From Deinococcus piscis (GTDB lineage: Bacteria > Deinococcota > Deinococci > Deinococcales > Deinococcaceae), in the NCBI RefSeq assembly GCF_014653275.1, contig NZ_BNAL01000053.1, positions 1-10,863 on the forward strand: a stretch of 10,863 nucleotides of DNA. The letters are read 5' to 3'. Made by a program: the position numbers and the translations under genes. The notes under the pieces were generated by a model. It made no database searches. It saw only the letters and a program-made list of their open reading frames with translations, and was not told where the DNA came from. Position 1 is the first letter of the stretch; each line of letters begins with the position of its first letter. This document shows positions 1-6,170 of the stretch, piece by piece.

Positions 1-2
1 GG

Positions 3-1025
3 GGCCGTCTGTTGGTTTTTGCCGTCTGGAACGAGGTCAAACTGAAGTTGTCACCTACTGAGCTGCCTACTGACCTGGACCCGGCCCAGAGGCCACTATT
101 TGAAGTCTTTTTGGCTTATGCGCTGGCGGGCTTTCGGAGGGCTTTGCGGCGCGGTGTACCGCACGCTTATGTCTCAGTCGCAGAAGAGCGTGCCGGGCTG
201 CGCGGACGGTTGAACCTTGCCCAGCAGGTGCGCCAGCTTCCCAGCCGCGCCCATCTGCTGCATGTCACATACGATGAGTACCGGCCTGACCGCCCCGAAA
301 CACGCCTGGTCCGCAGCAGTCTGGAACGCATTGCACGTCTGAGCGCTGCCGAGAGCACCCGCCGCCTCGCCCGCAAAACGCTGCAAGTGCTGGACGGTGT
401 GCCTCCCAGCCGCGACATTCGGGCTGACCTAGGTGCTTGGCGACTGGAACGTGGAAATACCCATTTTGCGCCGCTGGAGTCGCTAGTACGGCTGATTCTT
501 TTTGACCTTAATCCGCTGACGGGTGGGGGAAGTGTACGGTCTGTCAGCGTCCTTTTTGACATGAACAAGGTCTACGAATCGTATGTGGCCTGGCTGCTGC
601 GCCGCGATCATCCGGATTGGGTCATCCGCACGCAGGTGCGAGGTCAGGCGCTGGGCACTCTGCATGGCCAGCCCGTTTTCCGACTCAGGCCTGACTTGCA
701 CCTGACCCTGCCAAGCGGCGAAGTTGTGATTGCGGACACCAAGTGGAAGCGCCTGGAGAACGCGCCACACCGTGCTTATGGCGTTTCGCAGGCTGACGCC
801 TATCAGATGTTGGCTTACAGTGCGACTTTTCATCCCGCAGGTTTGCCAGGGCCACAGCATCTCTGGCTGATTTATCCACGGCTTCCCGGATTTCCCGAAA
901 TGAGAGAGCCGATTCGCTTGGGGGGCGCTGTGGAGCGGCATCTGCATATCGTTACTCTCCCGCTGGAGGGGGCTGCTTCAGAAGTGGAGTGGCCCGTGAT
1001 GCCGAGCTTTGGATTTGGGACCTAG
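3..1025 (+). CDS. mcrC: McrC-family restriction component, 5'-partial
   Basis: This is the C-terminal part of a McrC-family protein (McrBC 5-methylcytosine restriction system component). McrC pairs with the GTPase McrB to cleave modified DNA. The frame is open to the window edge and the first possible start is a TTG at 12, probably internal, so some tens of N-terminal residues are likely missing. Counting from that TTG, the all-helical middle contains an LRGRLNL segment (63-69), typical of the family. The C-terminal half carries FDMNKVYESYV (182-192), RPD (226-228), IADTKWK (240-246) and SQADAYQMLAY (259-269). D228, D242 and K244 fit the D...DxK signature of a PD-(D/E)XK nuclease, so the catalytic core looks intact. 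A partner mcrB would be expected upstream, outside the window. The gene converges on the chemosensory operon. Its TAG stop lies at the edge of a MITE-like element, so the last residues may have been altered. Family assignment is firm; whether the system is active is unknown. Confidence 0.85.
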   Translation, partial: GRLLVFAVWNEVKLKLSPTELPTDLDPAQRPLFEVFLAYALAGFRRALRRGVPHAYVSVAEERAGLRGRLNLAQQVRQLPSRAHLLHVTYDEYRPDRPETRLVRSSLERIARLSAAESTRRLARKTLQVLDGVPPSRDIRADLGAWRLERGNTHFAPLESLVRLILFDLNPLTGGGSVRSVSVLFDMNKVYESYVAWLLRRDHPDWVIRTQVRGQALGTLHGQPVFRLRPDLHLTLPSGEVVIADTKWKRLENAPHRAYGVSQADAYQMLAYSATFHPAGLPGPQHLWLIYPRLPGFPEMREPIRLGGAVERHLHIVTLPLEGAASEVEWPVMPSFGFGT

Positions 1026-1149
1026 AGCATTTGACAAAAAGACGCAACGTCTTTTTGGCGAGCGGAGCGAGTGCAAAACACTGAGCAGGGCGGAGAATGG
1101 AGTGATGCGGGGTGCCGTTCCGCGCATCACGTAATTCGGAGAACTGCTC
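1026..1149. mobile_element. MITE-like element with terminal inverted repeats and flanking TA
   Basis: A non-coding element of about 124 bp. The left end reads GAGCATTT and the right end, reverse-complemented, reads GAGCAGTT: 7 of 8 positions match. A TA dinucleotide lies directly outside each end (1023-1024 and 1150-1151), as expected for target-site duplication by IS630/Tc1-like or some IS5-group transposases. Inside are several hairpins: a perfect 9-bp stem (1036-1044 with 1048-1056), a small AGTG/CACT stem (1070-1082) and an 8-bp GTGATGCG/CGCATCAC stem (1102-1109 with 1123-1130). There is no ORF. Deinococcus genomes are known to carry families of small non-coding repeats, and I believe this is one, but I cannot compare copies here. 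Alternatively it could be a decayed IS remnant or a structured intergenic RNA. Confidence 0.6.
1036..1056 (+). terminator. Hairpin with A and T arms after mcrC
   Basis: A perfect 9-bp inverted repeat, AAAAAGACG-CAA-CGTCTTTTT, starts 10 nt after the mcrC stop. Because the arms end in A and T runs, it could act as a Rho-independent terminator for the plus-strand gene, and in principle on the other strand too. It has only four strong base pairs and lies inside the MITE-like element, so it may instead be part of the element's own structure. Confidence 0.45.
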
Positions 1150-1213
1150 TAGAGCGGCCTGCCTGCCTTGCCCAGAGTGCATCTCTGTGTCCATGATGCG
1201 GAGCATCCGGCCC

Positions 1214-1240
1214 AAAAAATCCCCTGCGGGAAGGCAGGGG
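1214..1240 (-). terminator. Rho-independent terminator of the chemosensory operon
   Basis: On the minus strand, 18 nt after the response-regulator stop, CCCCTGC pairs perfectly with GCAGGGG around a 6-nt loop, followed by one A and six T. This is a textbook intrinsic terminator and marks the 3' end of the minus-strand operon. Confidence 0.88.
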
Positions 1241-1258
1241 AGAGGGAAAACGGCCAGC

Positions 1259-2017
1259 TCAGAGGCGGCTGAGGGTCACGAGCAGCTTGTCGCTCAAGAA
1301 ACGGATGGTCAGGCGCTTGCCGCCCAGTTCCAGTTCCACCTGGCTGGCTCCGCGCTCGTCCAGCTGACCCGCCAGAAAGTCAGCGGTGCCGATATAAAAG
1401 CGGGCAAACTGGCCGATGTTGTCCGGCAGCGGTTCGCCCCGGCGCTCCAGCACTTCGCCGCTGCGCTCCACCAGGGCCGTGCCCAGCACGCCAGGCATGT
1501 TGGCGGCGCGGTCCAGCATGGCCCGCAGAGCTTCGCCGTACTCGTAGGTCCGCAGTGGTGCTGTGGGCGTGACCGCCGCAGTGGCAGCTTCGGGAGCAGC
1601 AGGCTCATCCTGTAAGGCGGTGTCTTGCCGCTCCTGCGCCGCAGAGGGGGCCGCTGCGCTGGCCAGGGCGTGCTGCACTGCGGGCATCAGTTCTTCTTGG
1701 CGGAAGGGCTTTTTCAGCACGCCCGCCGCCCCCACGTCATGGGCCTGTTGGCGGGTTTCAGCGTCCACGTTGCCGCTGATGATCAGCACTGGAATGTGTT
1801 GGTAGCGGCCATCGGCCTTGAGGGTCTGGCACAGCTCGAAACCGCTGAGGCCGGGCATAATCACGTCCGCGATCACCAGGTCAGTTGGTTCATCCATCTG
1901 CTCCAGGGCGGCTTCGGCACTGGCCGCCGTGCGGACATTCAGCCCTTCTTTTTTCAGGGACAGCTCCAGCGCTTTGCGGACGCTGATGCTGTCATCAATC
2001 ACGAAAATATTGCTCAT
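1259..2017 (-). CDS. Response regulator with receiver and roadblock/LC7 domains
   Basis: A 252-residue protein with two domains. Residues 1-118 form a complete receiver (REC) domain: acidic pair D8-D9, phosphoacceptor D51 in IADVIMPG, S81, and K103 in the KKPF motif, so it should accept phosphate from the CheA-type kinase encoded upstream. An Ala/Pro/Glu-rich linker (about 120-156) leads to a C-terminal domain (about 158-252). Its MPGVLGTALVERSGEVL stretch and closing LTIRFLSDKLLVTLSRL fit the roadblock/LC7 (MglB-like) fold. Proteins of that fold bind and regulate Ras-like GTPases such as MglA in polarity control of motility. An in-frame upstream extension to 2095 exists, but the ATG at 2017 follows a strong AAGGAG and begins the receiver directly. 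It is the last gene of the operon, 34 nt after the PATAN gene and just before the terminator. REC is certain; the roadblock call is by eye and likely. The GTPase link is inference. Confidence 0.87.
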   Translation of the reverse strand: MSNIFVIDDSISVRKALELSLKKEGLNVRTAASAEAALEQMDEPTDLVIADVIMPGLSGFELCQTLKADGRYQHIPVLIISGNVDAETRQQAHDVGAAGVLKKPFRQEELMPAVQHALASAAAPSAAQERQDTALQDEPAAPEAATAAVTPTAPLRTYEYGEALRAMLDRAANMPGVLGTALVERSGEVLERRGEPLPDNIGQFARFYIGTADFLAGQLDERGASQVELELGGKRLTIRFLSDKLLVTLSRL

Positions 2018-2020
2018 TGG

Positions 2021-2028
2021 TTCTCCTT
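2021..2028 (-). promoter_or_regulatory. Ribosome binding site that fixes the receiver-roadblock start
   Basis: AAGGAGAA on the minus strand; its AAGGAG core ends 5 nt before the ATG at 2017. It supports that start over an upstream in-frame extension, which would begin inside the preceding coding sequence. Confidence 0.85.
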
Positions 2029-2051
2029 GGGGCGGTGGGAAAATGGGGAAT

Positions 2052-2789
2052 TCAGGCGGACGCGGCGCGTTCGGCGTGGCGGTGGTCGAGGTCAACCGTG
2101 ACTTCCATCAGCAGACGCTCGGTGCGTTCCTCGATGTTGCGTGGGGGCGGGCCACTGGGCAGCTCGGCGCGGCAGAACCGGAAACGGCTGTCTGGGTCTT
2201 GACCGACCCTGTCCAACAGTTCCAGCAGGGCTGCGTGCCCAGTGTGACCACCAAATTCGGCGTAGGTTATGTCGCCACCTTGCATCAGCAGGTAGCCGCG
2301 GCGGTCCTGGGACTCAATCAGCCAGTGACCGCTCAGCTGCATCTCGGCCACCCAGCTGATCAGCTCGGCAAGGCCCACTTCGCCCATCTGACCGCGCAGA
2401 TCACCGGGGGCGGAGTCGCAGGGCAAAGCCGGCCCTGCTGGAACGCCAACCTGCTGGAGCACCATCCGTACCAGGTCCAGGGTATTGGTCGCTGGCTCGA
2501 CATTGTAGTTGGGGGGCTCGGCGTGCTGCTGGCCCGTCTGTGACGTGATCAAGTACACCGGCGTCAGTCGAGTGGCCGGCTCATAGCGCAGGATGTTGCG
2601 GAAATCCTCGCCGGTCATGTCCCCAACGTCCTCGCTACAGATCACCGCGTCCACTTCAGAGCGCTCCAGTTCGGTCAGGGCCGGAAGGGCCCCCTCACTG
2701 AGCGAGGGGCGCGCTCCAGCGGCGCTGATCAGCCAACCGATCAGCGCGGCGCGCGCCGGGTCCGACATCACCACGAAAATCCGTTTCAT
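2052..2789 (-). CDS. Pseudo-receiver with C-terminal DUF4388 (PATAN) domain
   Basis: A 245-residue protein. Residues 1-115 have a receiver-like alternation of strands and helices (KRIFVVMSDPARAALIGWL at the start), but the phosphorylation site is gone. Position 52, where the acceptor Asp should be, is Ser (VDAVICSED), the N-terminal acidic pair is replaced by Met-Ser, and no Lys-Pro motif follows. Residues about 130-225 match DUF4388, the PATAN domain of PatA-like regulators: GDLRG, AELISWVAEMQLSGHWLI, GYLLMQGGDITYAEFGG, ALLELLDRV. In cyanobacteria PATAN regulators control type IV pili, some through the extension ATPase PilB. There the usual order is PATAN then REC, the reverse of this protein. 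The ATG overlaps the kinase stop by 4 nt (ATGA), so the two are probably translationally coupled and made in proportion. It may be a phosphorylation-independent output or scaffold protein. Domain calls are good; the role is inferred. Confidence 0.83.
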   Translation of the reverse strand: MKRIFVVMSDPARAALIGWLISAAGARPSLSEGALPALTELERSEVDAVICSEDVGDMTGEDFRNILRYEPATRLTPVYLITSQTGQQHAEPPNYNVEPATNTLDLVRMVLQQVGVPAGPALPCDSAPGDLRGQMGEVGLAELISWVAEMQLSGHWLIESQDRRGYLLMQGGDITYAEFGGHTGHAALLELLDRVGQDPDSRFRFCRAELPSGPPPRNIEERTERLLMEVTVDLDHRHAERAASA

Positions 2790-5700
2790 CTGCTCTCCAC
2801 CATGCTGCCCAGTCGCCGCAGCAGCAGCGCTTCATCTACCGGCTTGCTGAAGTAGTCATTGGCTCCCAGCTGGAACGCCAGCCGCTGGTGTTTTTCACCG
2901 GCGCGGGTGGTCATCACGACCAGTGGCAGGTCAGCCGTCGCAGGACGGGCACGCAGGGCCGAAAGCAGCTCGTAGCCGTTCATGCGGGGCATTTCGAGGT
3001 CGGAGATGACCAGGCTGAAGCGGGGGTCCAATTGCAGCAGGTCCAGGGCTTCTTGGCCGTCGACGGCGGTGACCACCTCGTAGCCGCCGCGCTCCAGCAT
3101 GCGGCTGACCAGCCTACGCACCGAGAGCGAGTCGTCCACCAGCAGCACCCGCGCGGCCTGACGGGTTTCCGCCGTGTTCCGGGACTCGGGACGCAGCCAG
3201 GTTTCGCGCCGCCGGGCCAGCCGGGCCACGCCCGCGGGGTCGATGATGGGCATGGGCTGACCACCCGCAGAAATCGCGGTACCTGACAGGTAATCCAGTT
3301 GGGCCAGGGCGCTGCCCAGGGCGCCCACAGCGGCTTCGTTGATTTCCCCAAAAGCATCGACCCGTACGGCCACGTCGCCGGTCACCAGGTTCAGAACCAC
3401 CAGGTTGTAGGTCTCGCTGGGTTCGTCCACGCCCCAGATGCGGCGCAGGTCAATGACCGGCAGGCGTTCGCCGTTCAGCAGCAGTTCGGGGCCATGCTGG
3501 CCGCTCAGGAGCTCGCCAGCGCGGCGCTCCAGCAGCACGCGCACGGTGCCCACCGAGAAGGCCACTTCCGAGTTGCCCACCCGGCAGGTCAGCAGGTCGG
3601 TGATGCGCTGGTTGGTCGGAATACGCATGGTAAAGGCGGTGCCTATGCCGGATTCGGTCTGAATCAGCAAGTCGCCGCCCATCTGGCGCAGCGTGCTGGC
3701 GACCACGTCCATGCCTACGCCGCGCCCAGCTTCGGCGCTGACCGTCTGAGCGGTGGACAGGCCAGGCAGCAGGATGAGGCGGGCCAGGTCGGCCTCGCTC
3801 ATCTGGTCGAGCTCCTGCGCCGAACGCAGGCCCTTTTCCAGCGCGCGCACGCGAATGGCGTCGTGATTCAGGCCCTGGCCGTCGTCGGCCACGGTCACTT
3901 CTAGGAAGTTGCCCACTTCGCCCACGCGCACCGTGACCTGGCCCTGCTCAGGCTTGCCAGCAGCGCGGCGCACTTCGGGCGCGTCAATGCCGTGGCTGGC
4001 GGCGTTGTTCAGCAGGTGCAGCAGGGGCTCGGCCAGCTGTTGCAGTACGGCGGTGTCCACTTCGGTGCTCTCGCCTTCGACGTGCAGTTGCAGCCGGTCT
4101 TCACGCTCGCGGGCCCAGCGGCGCAGGCGGCTGGCGGTGCCGCTAAACGGCACGCGGCTGGTGCGGCTGAGGTCCAGACGCAGGCGGCGGGTCAGCTTGC
4201 CGAGGTCTTCGCTTTCTTCCTGCAAAGTCCGCAGCCCCTGCTCGAAGCGGGAACGCACCTCGGAGAAGTCGGCGGCCAGCTCGGTCATGGACCGCGCCAG
4301 GATGTTCAAGTCGTTGTAGGTGTCGAATTCCAGCTCGTCGAACTGTTCACTCAGGTCGGTACCGAGCACCGGAGCGCGGCCTGTGTCGGCTGTTCCGCCC
4401 GTCACCATGTCGGGGTTGAGGTAACGCTCCTCAAAGTCACGTACCGTGCGGCTGAAGCGGGCCTGCGATTGGTCCAGTGCACTTTGTAGCGCCGCAAACT
4501 GCCCCAGGGCCTGTTCCAGCCGGGCACGCGACACCACCAAGTCACCGACCTGCTCCATCAGGTCTTCCAGGCGGCGGGTGTCCACGCGCACACTGGTGCG
4601 TGCGGGCAACAGCGCAGGGCTGGAGACGGGGGCGACTGGTGCAGCTGTGCGGAGCGCTGCGGCCTGCTCGCTTTCCAAGACGCTGTCCCAGCTGCGGCCC
4701 AGGGCCAGCTGCTGCAGGCGTTCGCCCAGCAGTGAAGCGTCGGCGCTGACCGTGCCGCTGCCGCCCTGGCTGAGTTCCAGCATGCGGGCCAGCACGTCTA
4801 CGGCTTGGTCAATGGTGTCCACCACCGGCGCGCTCAGTTGCTGAGTGCCGTCACGCACAGCGCCAAAGAGGTCTTCCAGGCGGTGGGCAAAGTCACCCAG
4901 TGGCTGGAGGCCCACCATATAAGAGCTGCCCTTGATGGTGTGTGCGGAGCGGAACAGCTCGTTAATGTCGGCTGAGCCGCCCAGTTGCGCGCGCAGCGCA
5001 TCAATGTGCTCCTGCACTTCGGGCGCGAAGTATTCCATCACTTCGGCATTGTCCCGGCCAAAGGTGTGCAGTTCTCGTTCCAGAGTGCTGGACGCAGATT
5101 CACTGTGCTGCTCGTCACCCTGGTCTGGGGCCTGCGCGGCTTGCTGGGCGGCGGCGCGCTGGGTTTCGCGGGCCACCACTTCGGCCCAGTCGTGGCCACC
5201 GGCGAGCAGCTGCAAGCGGGTGGCAAGGCGCTCCGCCGGCTCATCCAACTCGGCACGCTCACCACCTGCAACCTGCAACATCTGCGCCATCAAGCTGCTG
5301 GCCAGTTCCAGGGTATCGGCGGCGGGGCCTTCCAGTTCCTGCCGCTCTTCCCGTACGGCCCCCAGCAAGTCCTCCATACGGTGGGCAAAGTCACCCAGCG
5401 GTTGGAGGCCCACCATATAAGAGCTGCCCTTGATGGTGTGTGCGGAGCGGAACAGCGCATCAATATCCGGCTCGGCAGCGCCCAGGCCCAGCTGCAAAGC
5501 ATCCAGGTATTCTTGCACCTCTGGCGCAAAGTACTCCCAGACTTCGGCGTTGTCGCGGGCAAAATCTTGGAGCTGCTGGCTCAGTCGGTCCGTGACCACA
5601 GCTGCTGTCTGGGCCGAAGCGTCCGTCCCGAGTTCGGCCATGTCAGGGCGCGCCGCTTCATGCTCCGCTCCCTGACCGCGCAGGTGACCGCGTGCCAGGT

Positions 5701-6124
5701 GGAAGGCTTCGGGCTGGGCCCGCAGCAGTTCACCCATCTTCTGCGCGGCGCTGCTCTGGGCAAAGGTCAGACCCAGACTGCCTTCACTGCCGGTGGTCTC
5801 TGCTTGACTGATGGCCCCCTGCAGAGCGGCAACGATGCCGTCCATCACGTCGGTGTAGGTGCTTTGCAGCTCGGGTTTGAGCCGGGGACGGGGCATCAGC
5901 AGCCGCTCGGCCACCGATGCCAGCTGGGCCATCTGCGGGAAGCCGTACAGGCCAGCTGTACCGCGCAGACGGTGGGTCAGCACGCCCAGGGCTTCCATCT
6001 GCGAAGCAGCGTCCTCGTAACTCTGGGTCCTCTTGAGTTGTTGCAGGCGCTCATCAATGCCGGACATGGTGCCCCTGACATCTTCAAAGAAAAAGTGCAA
6101 CAGTTCGTTGTTGGCGGTGGTCAT
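2786..6124 (-). CDS. cheA: Hybrid CheA/ChpA-type histidine kinase: three Hpt domains, CheW-like domain, receiver
   Basis: A 1112-residue cytoplasmic kinase that autophosphorylates on Hpt domains under receptor control. Domains in order: Hpt1 (about 5-110, H51 in THRLRGTAG, with Arg in place of the usual Lys); Hpt2 (H229) and Hpt3 (H395), both in AHTIKGSSYMVG; CheA dimerization and linker (from about 511, VDTRRLEDLMEQVGDLVV, with a long helical insert); ATPase with N-box N707 and H711, DDGQG (747-751) and GRGVGMD (800-806); CheW-like P5 domain (about 839-970); C-terminal receiver (991-1112) with D997-D998, phosphoacceptor D1042, T1072 and K1094. All catalytic motifs are present. Multiple Hpt domains plus a fused receiver are typical of PilL/ChpA kinases of type IV pilus systems, not flagellar CheA. 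The ATG at 6124 has an AGGGAG site; a GTG at 6160 would add 12 residues. It lies 46 nt after MCP B and overlaps the PATAN gene by 4 nt. Assignment is firm; the pilus connection is inferred. Confidence 0.95.
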   Translation of the reverse strand: MTTANNELLHFFFEDVRGTMSGIDERLQQLKRTQSYEDAASQMEALGVLTHRLRGTAGLYGFPQMAQLASVAERLLMPRPRLKPELQSTYTDVMDGIVAALQGAISQAETTGSEGSLGLTFAQSSAAQKMGELLRAQPEAFHLARGHLRGQGAEHEAARPDMAELGTDASAQTAAVVTDRLSQQLQDFARDNAEVWEYFAPEVQEYLDALQLGLGAAEPDIDALFRSAHTIKGSSYMVGLQPLGDFAHRMEDLLGAVREERQELEGPAADTLELASSLMAQMLQVAGGERAELDEPAERLATRLQLLAGGHDWAEVVARETQRAAAQQAAQAPDQGDEQHSESASSTLERELHTFGRDNAEVMEYFAPEVQEHIDALRAQLGGSADINELFRSAHTIKGSSYMVGLQPLGDFAHRLEDLFGAVRDGTQQLSAPVVDTIDQAVDVLARMLELSQGGSGTVSADASLLGERLQQLALGRSWDSVLESEQAAALRTAAPVAPVSSPALLPARTSVRVDTRRLEDLMEQVGDLVVSRARLEQALGQFAALQSALDQSQARFSRTVRDFEERYLNPDMVTGGTADTGRAPVLGTDLSEQFDELEFDTYNDLNILARSMTELAADFSEVRSRFEQGLRTLQEESEDLGKLTRRLRLDLSRTSRVPFSGTASRLRRWAREREDRLQLHVEGESTEVDTAVLQQLAEPLLHLLNNAASHGIDAPEVRRAAGKPEQGQVTVRVGEVGNFLEVTVADDGQGLNHDAIRVRALEKGLRSAQELDQMSEADLARLILLPGLSTAQTVSAEAGRGVGMDVVASTLRQMGGDLLIQTESGIGTAFTMRIPTNQRITDLLTCRVGNSEVAFSVGTVRVLLERRAGELLSGQHGPELLLNGERLPVIDLRRIWGVDEPSETYNLVVLNLVTGDVAVRVDAFGEINEAAVGALGSALAQLDYLSGTAISAGGQPMPIIDPAGVARLARRRETWLRPESRNTAETRQAARVLLVDDSLSVRRLVSRMLERGGYEVVTAVDGQEALDLLQLDPRFSLVISDLEMPRMNGYELLSALRARPATADLPLVVMTTRAGEKHQRLAFQLGANDYFSKPVDEALLLRRLGSMVESR
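2795..2801 (-). promoter_or_regulatory. Ribosome binding site for the PATAN gene, inside the kinase gene
   Basis: GGTGGAG on the minus strand ends 5 nt before the ATG at 2789. It lies within the last codons of the kinase gene, which fits reinitiation at the ATGA overlap. Confidence 0.7.
4881..4958 (-). repeat. Intragenic repeat copy, Hpt3 core
   Basis: A 78-bp segment of the kinase gene around the Hpt3 phosphoacceptor H395. It matches 5379-5456 at 76 of 78 positions by eye. The 26 encoded residues (from LFRSAH to DFAHR) are identical, so both differences are synonymous. Confidence 0.9.
5379..5456 (-). repeat. Intragenic repeat copy, Hpt2 core
   Basis: Partner of the Hpt3 core repeat, in the same orientation and 498 nt away. 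It encodes the segment around H229. DNA on both sides of the pair diverges much more, although the protein similarity continues (DNAEVxEYFAPEVQE in both). Confidence 0.9.
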
Positions 6125-6127
6125 GAA

Positions 6128-6134
6128 CTCCCTT
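6128..6134 (-). promoter_or_regulatory. Ribosome binding site for the kinase gene
   Basis: AAGGGAG on the minus strand lies 3 nt before the ATG at 6124, a rather tight spacing. It favours this ATG over the GTG at 6160, which starts only 10 nt after the MCP B stop and has no comparable purine-rich site. Confidence 0.6.
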
Positions 6135-6170
6135 TCAAAGTGGCCTGCTGCGGGCCGCACGGCACTGGCA

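Noticed and set aside
483..947. A 154-codon minus-strand frame within mcrC.
   Set aside because: Antisense to a clear McrC nuclease domain and without a recognisable motif of its own.
1112..1615. A plus-strand frame starting inside the MITE-like element.
   Set aside because: It runs through the operon terminator and antisense to the roadblock domain, so it is not a plausible gene.
2018..2095. A longer N-terminus for the receiver-roadblock protein.
   Set aside because: It would add a Pro-rich stretch that overlaps the end of the PATAN gene. The ATG at 2017 has a strong ribosome binding site and begins the receiver fold directly.
1625..2543. Overlapping plus-strand open frames of 158 and 241 codons opposite the response regulator and PATAN genes.
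   Set aside because: Low-complexity composition, no ribosome binding site, and they cover well-supported minus-strand genes.
4850..5560. The spaced Hpt repeats considered as a CRISPR array or other short-repeat system.
   Set aside because: Only two copies, in frame within a coding gene and encoding the same protein motif; this is domain duplication.
6125..6170. A possible hairpin (TGCGG/CCGCA, with flanking AGTGCC/GGCCACT and a bulge) between MCP B and the kinase gene.
   Set aside because: The inner loop is one base, the outer stem needs a bulge and no T run follows, so it is not a credible terminator or riboswitch.
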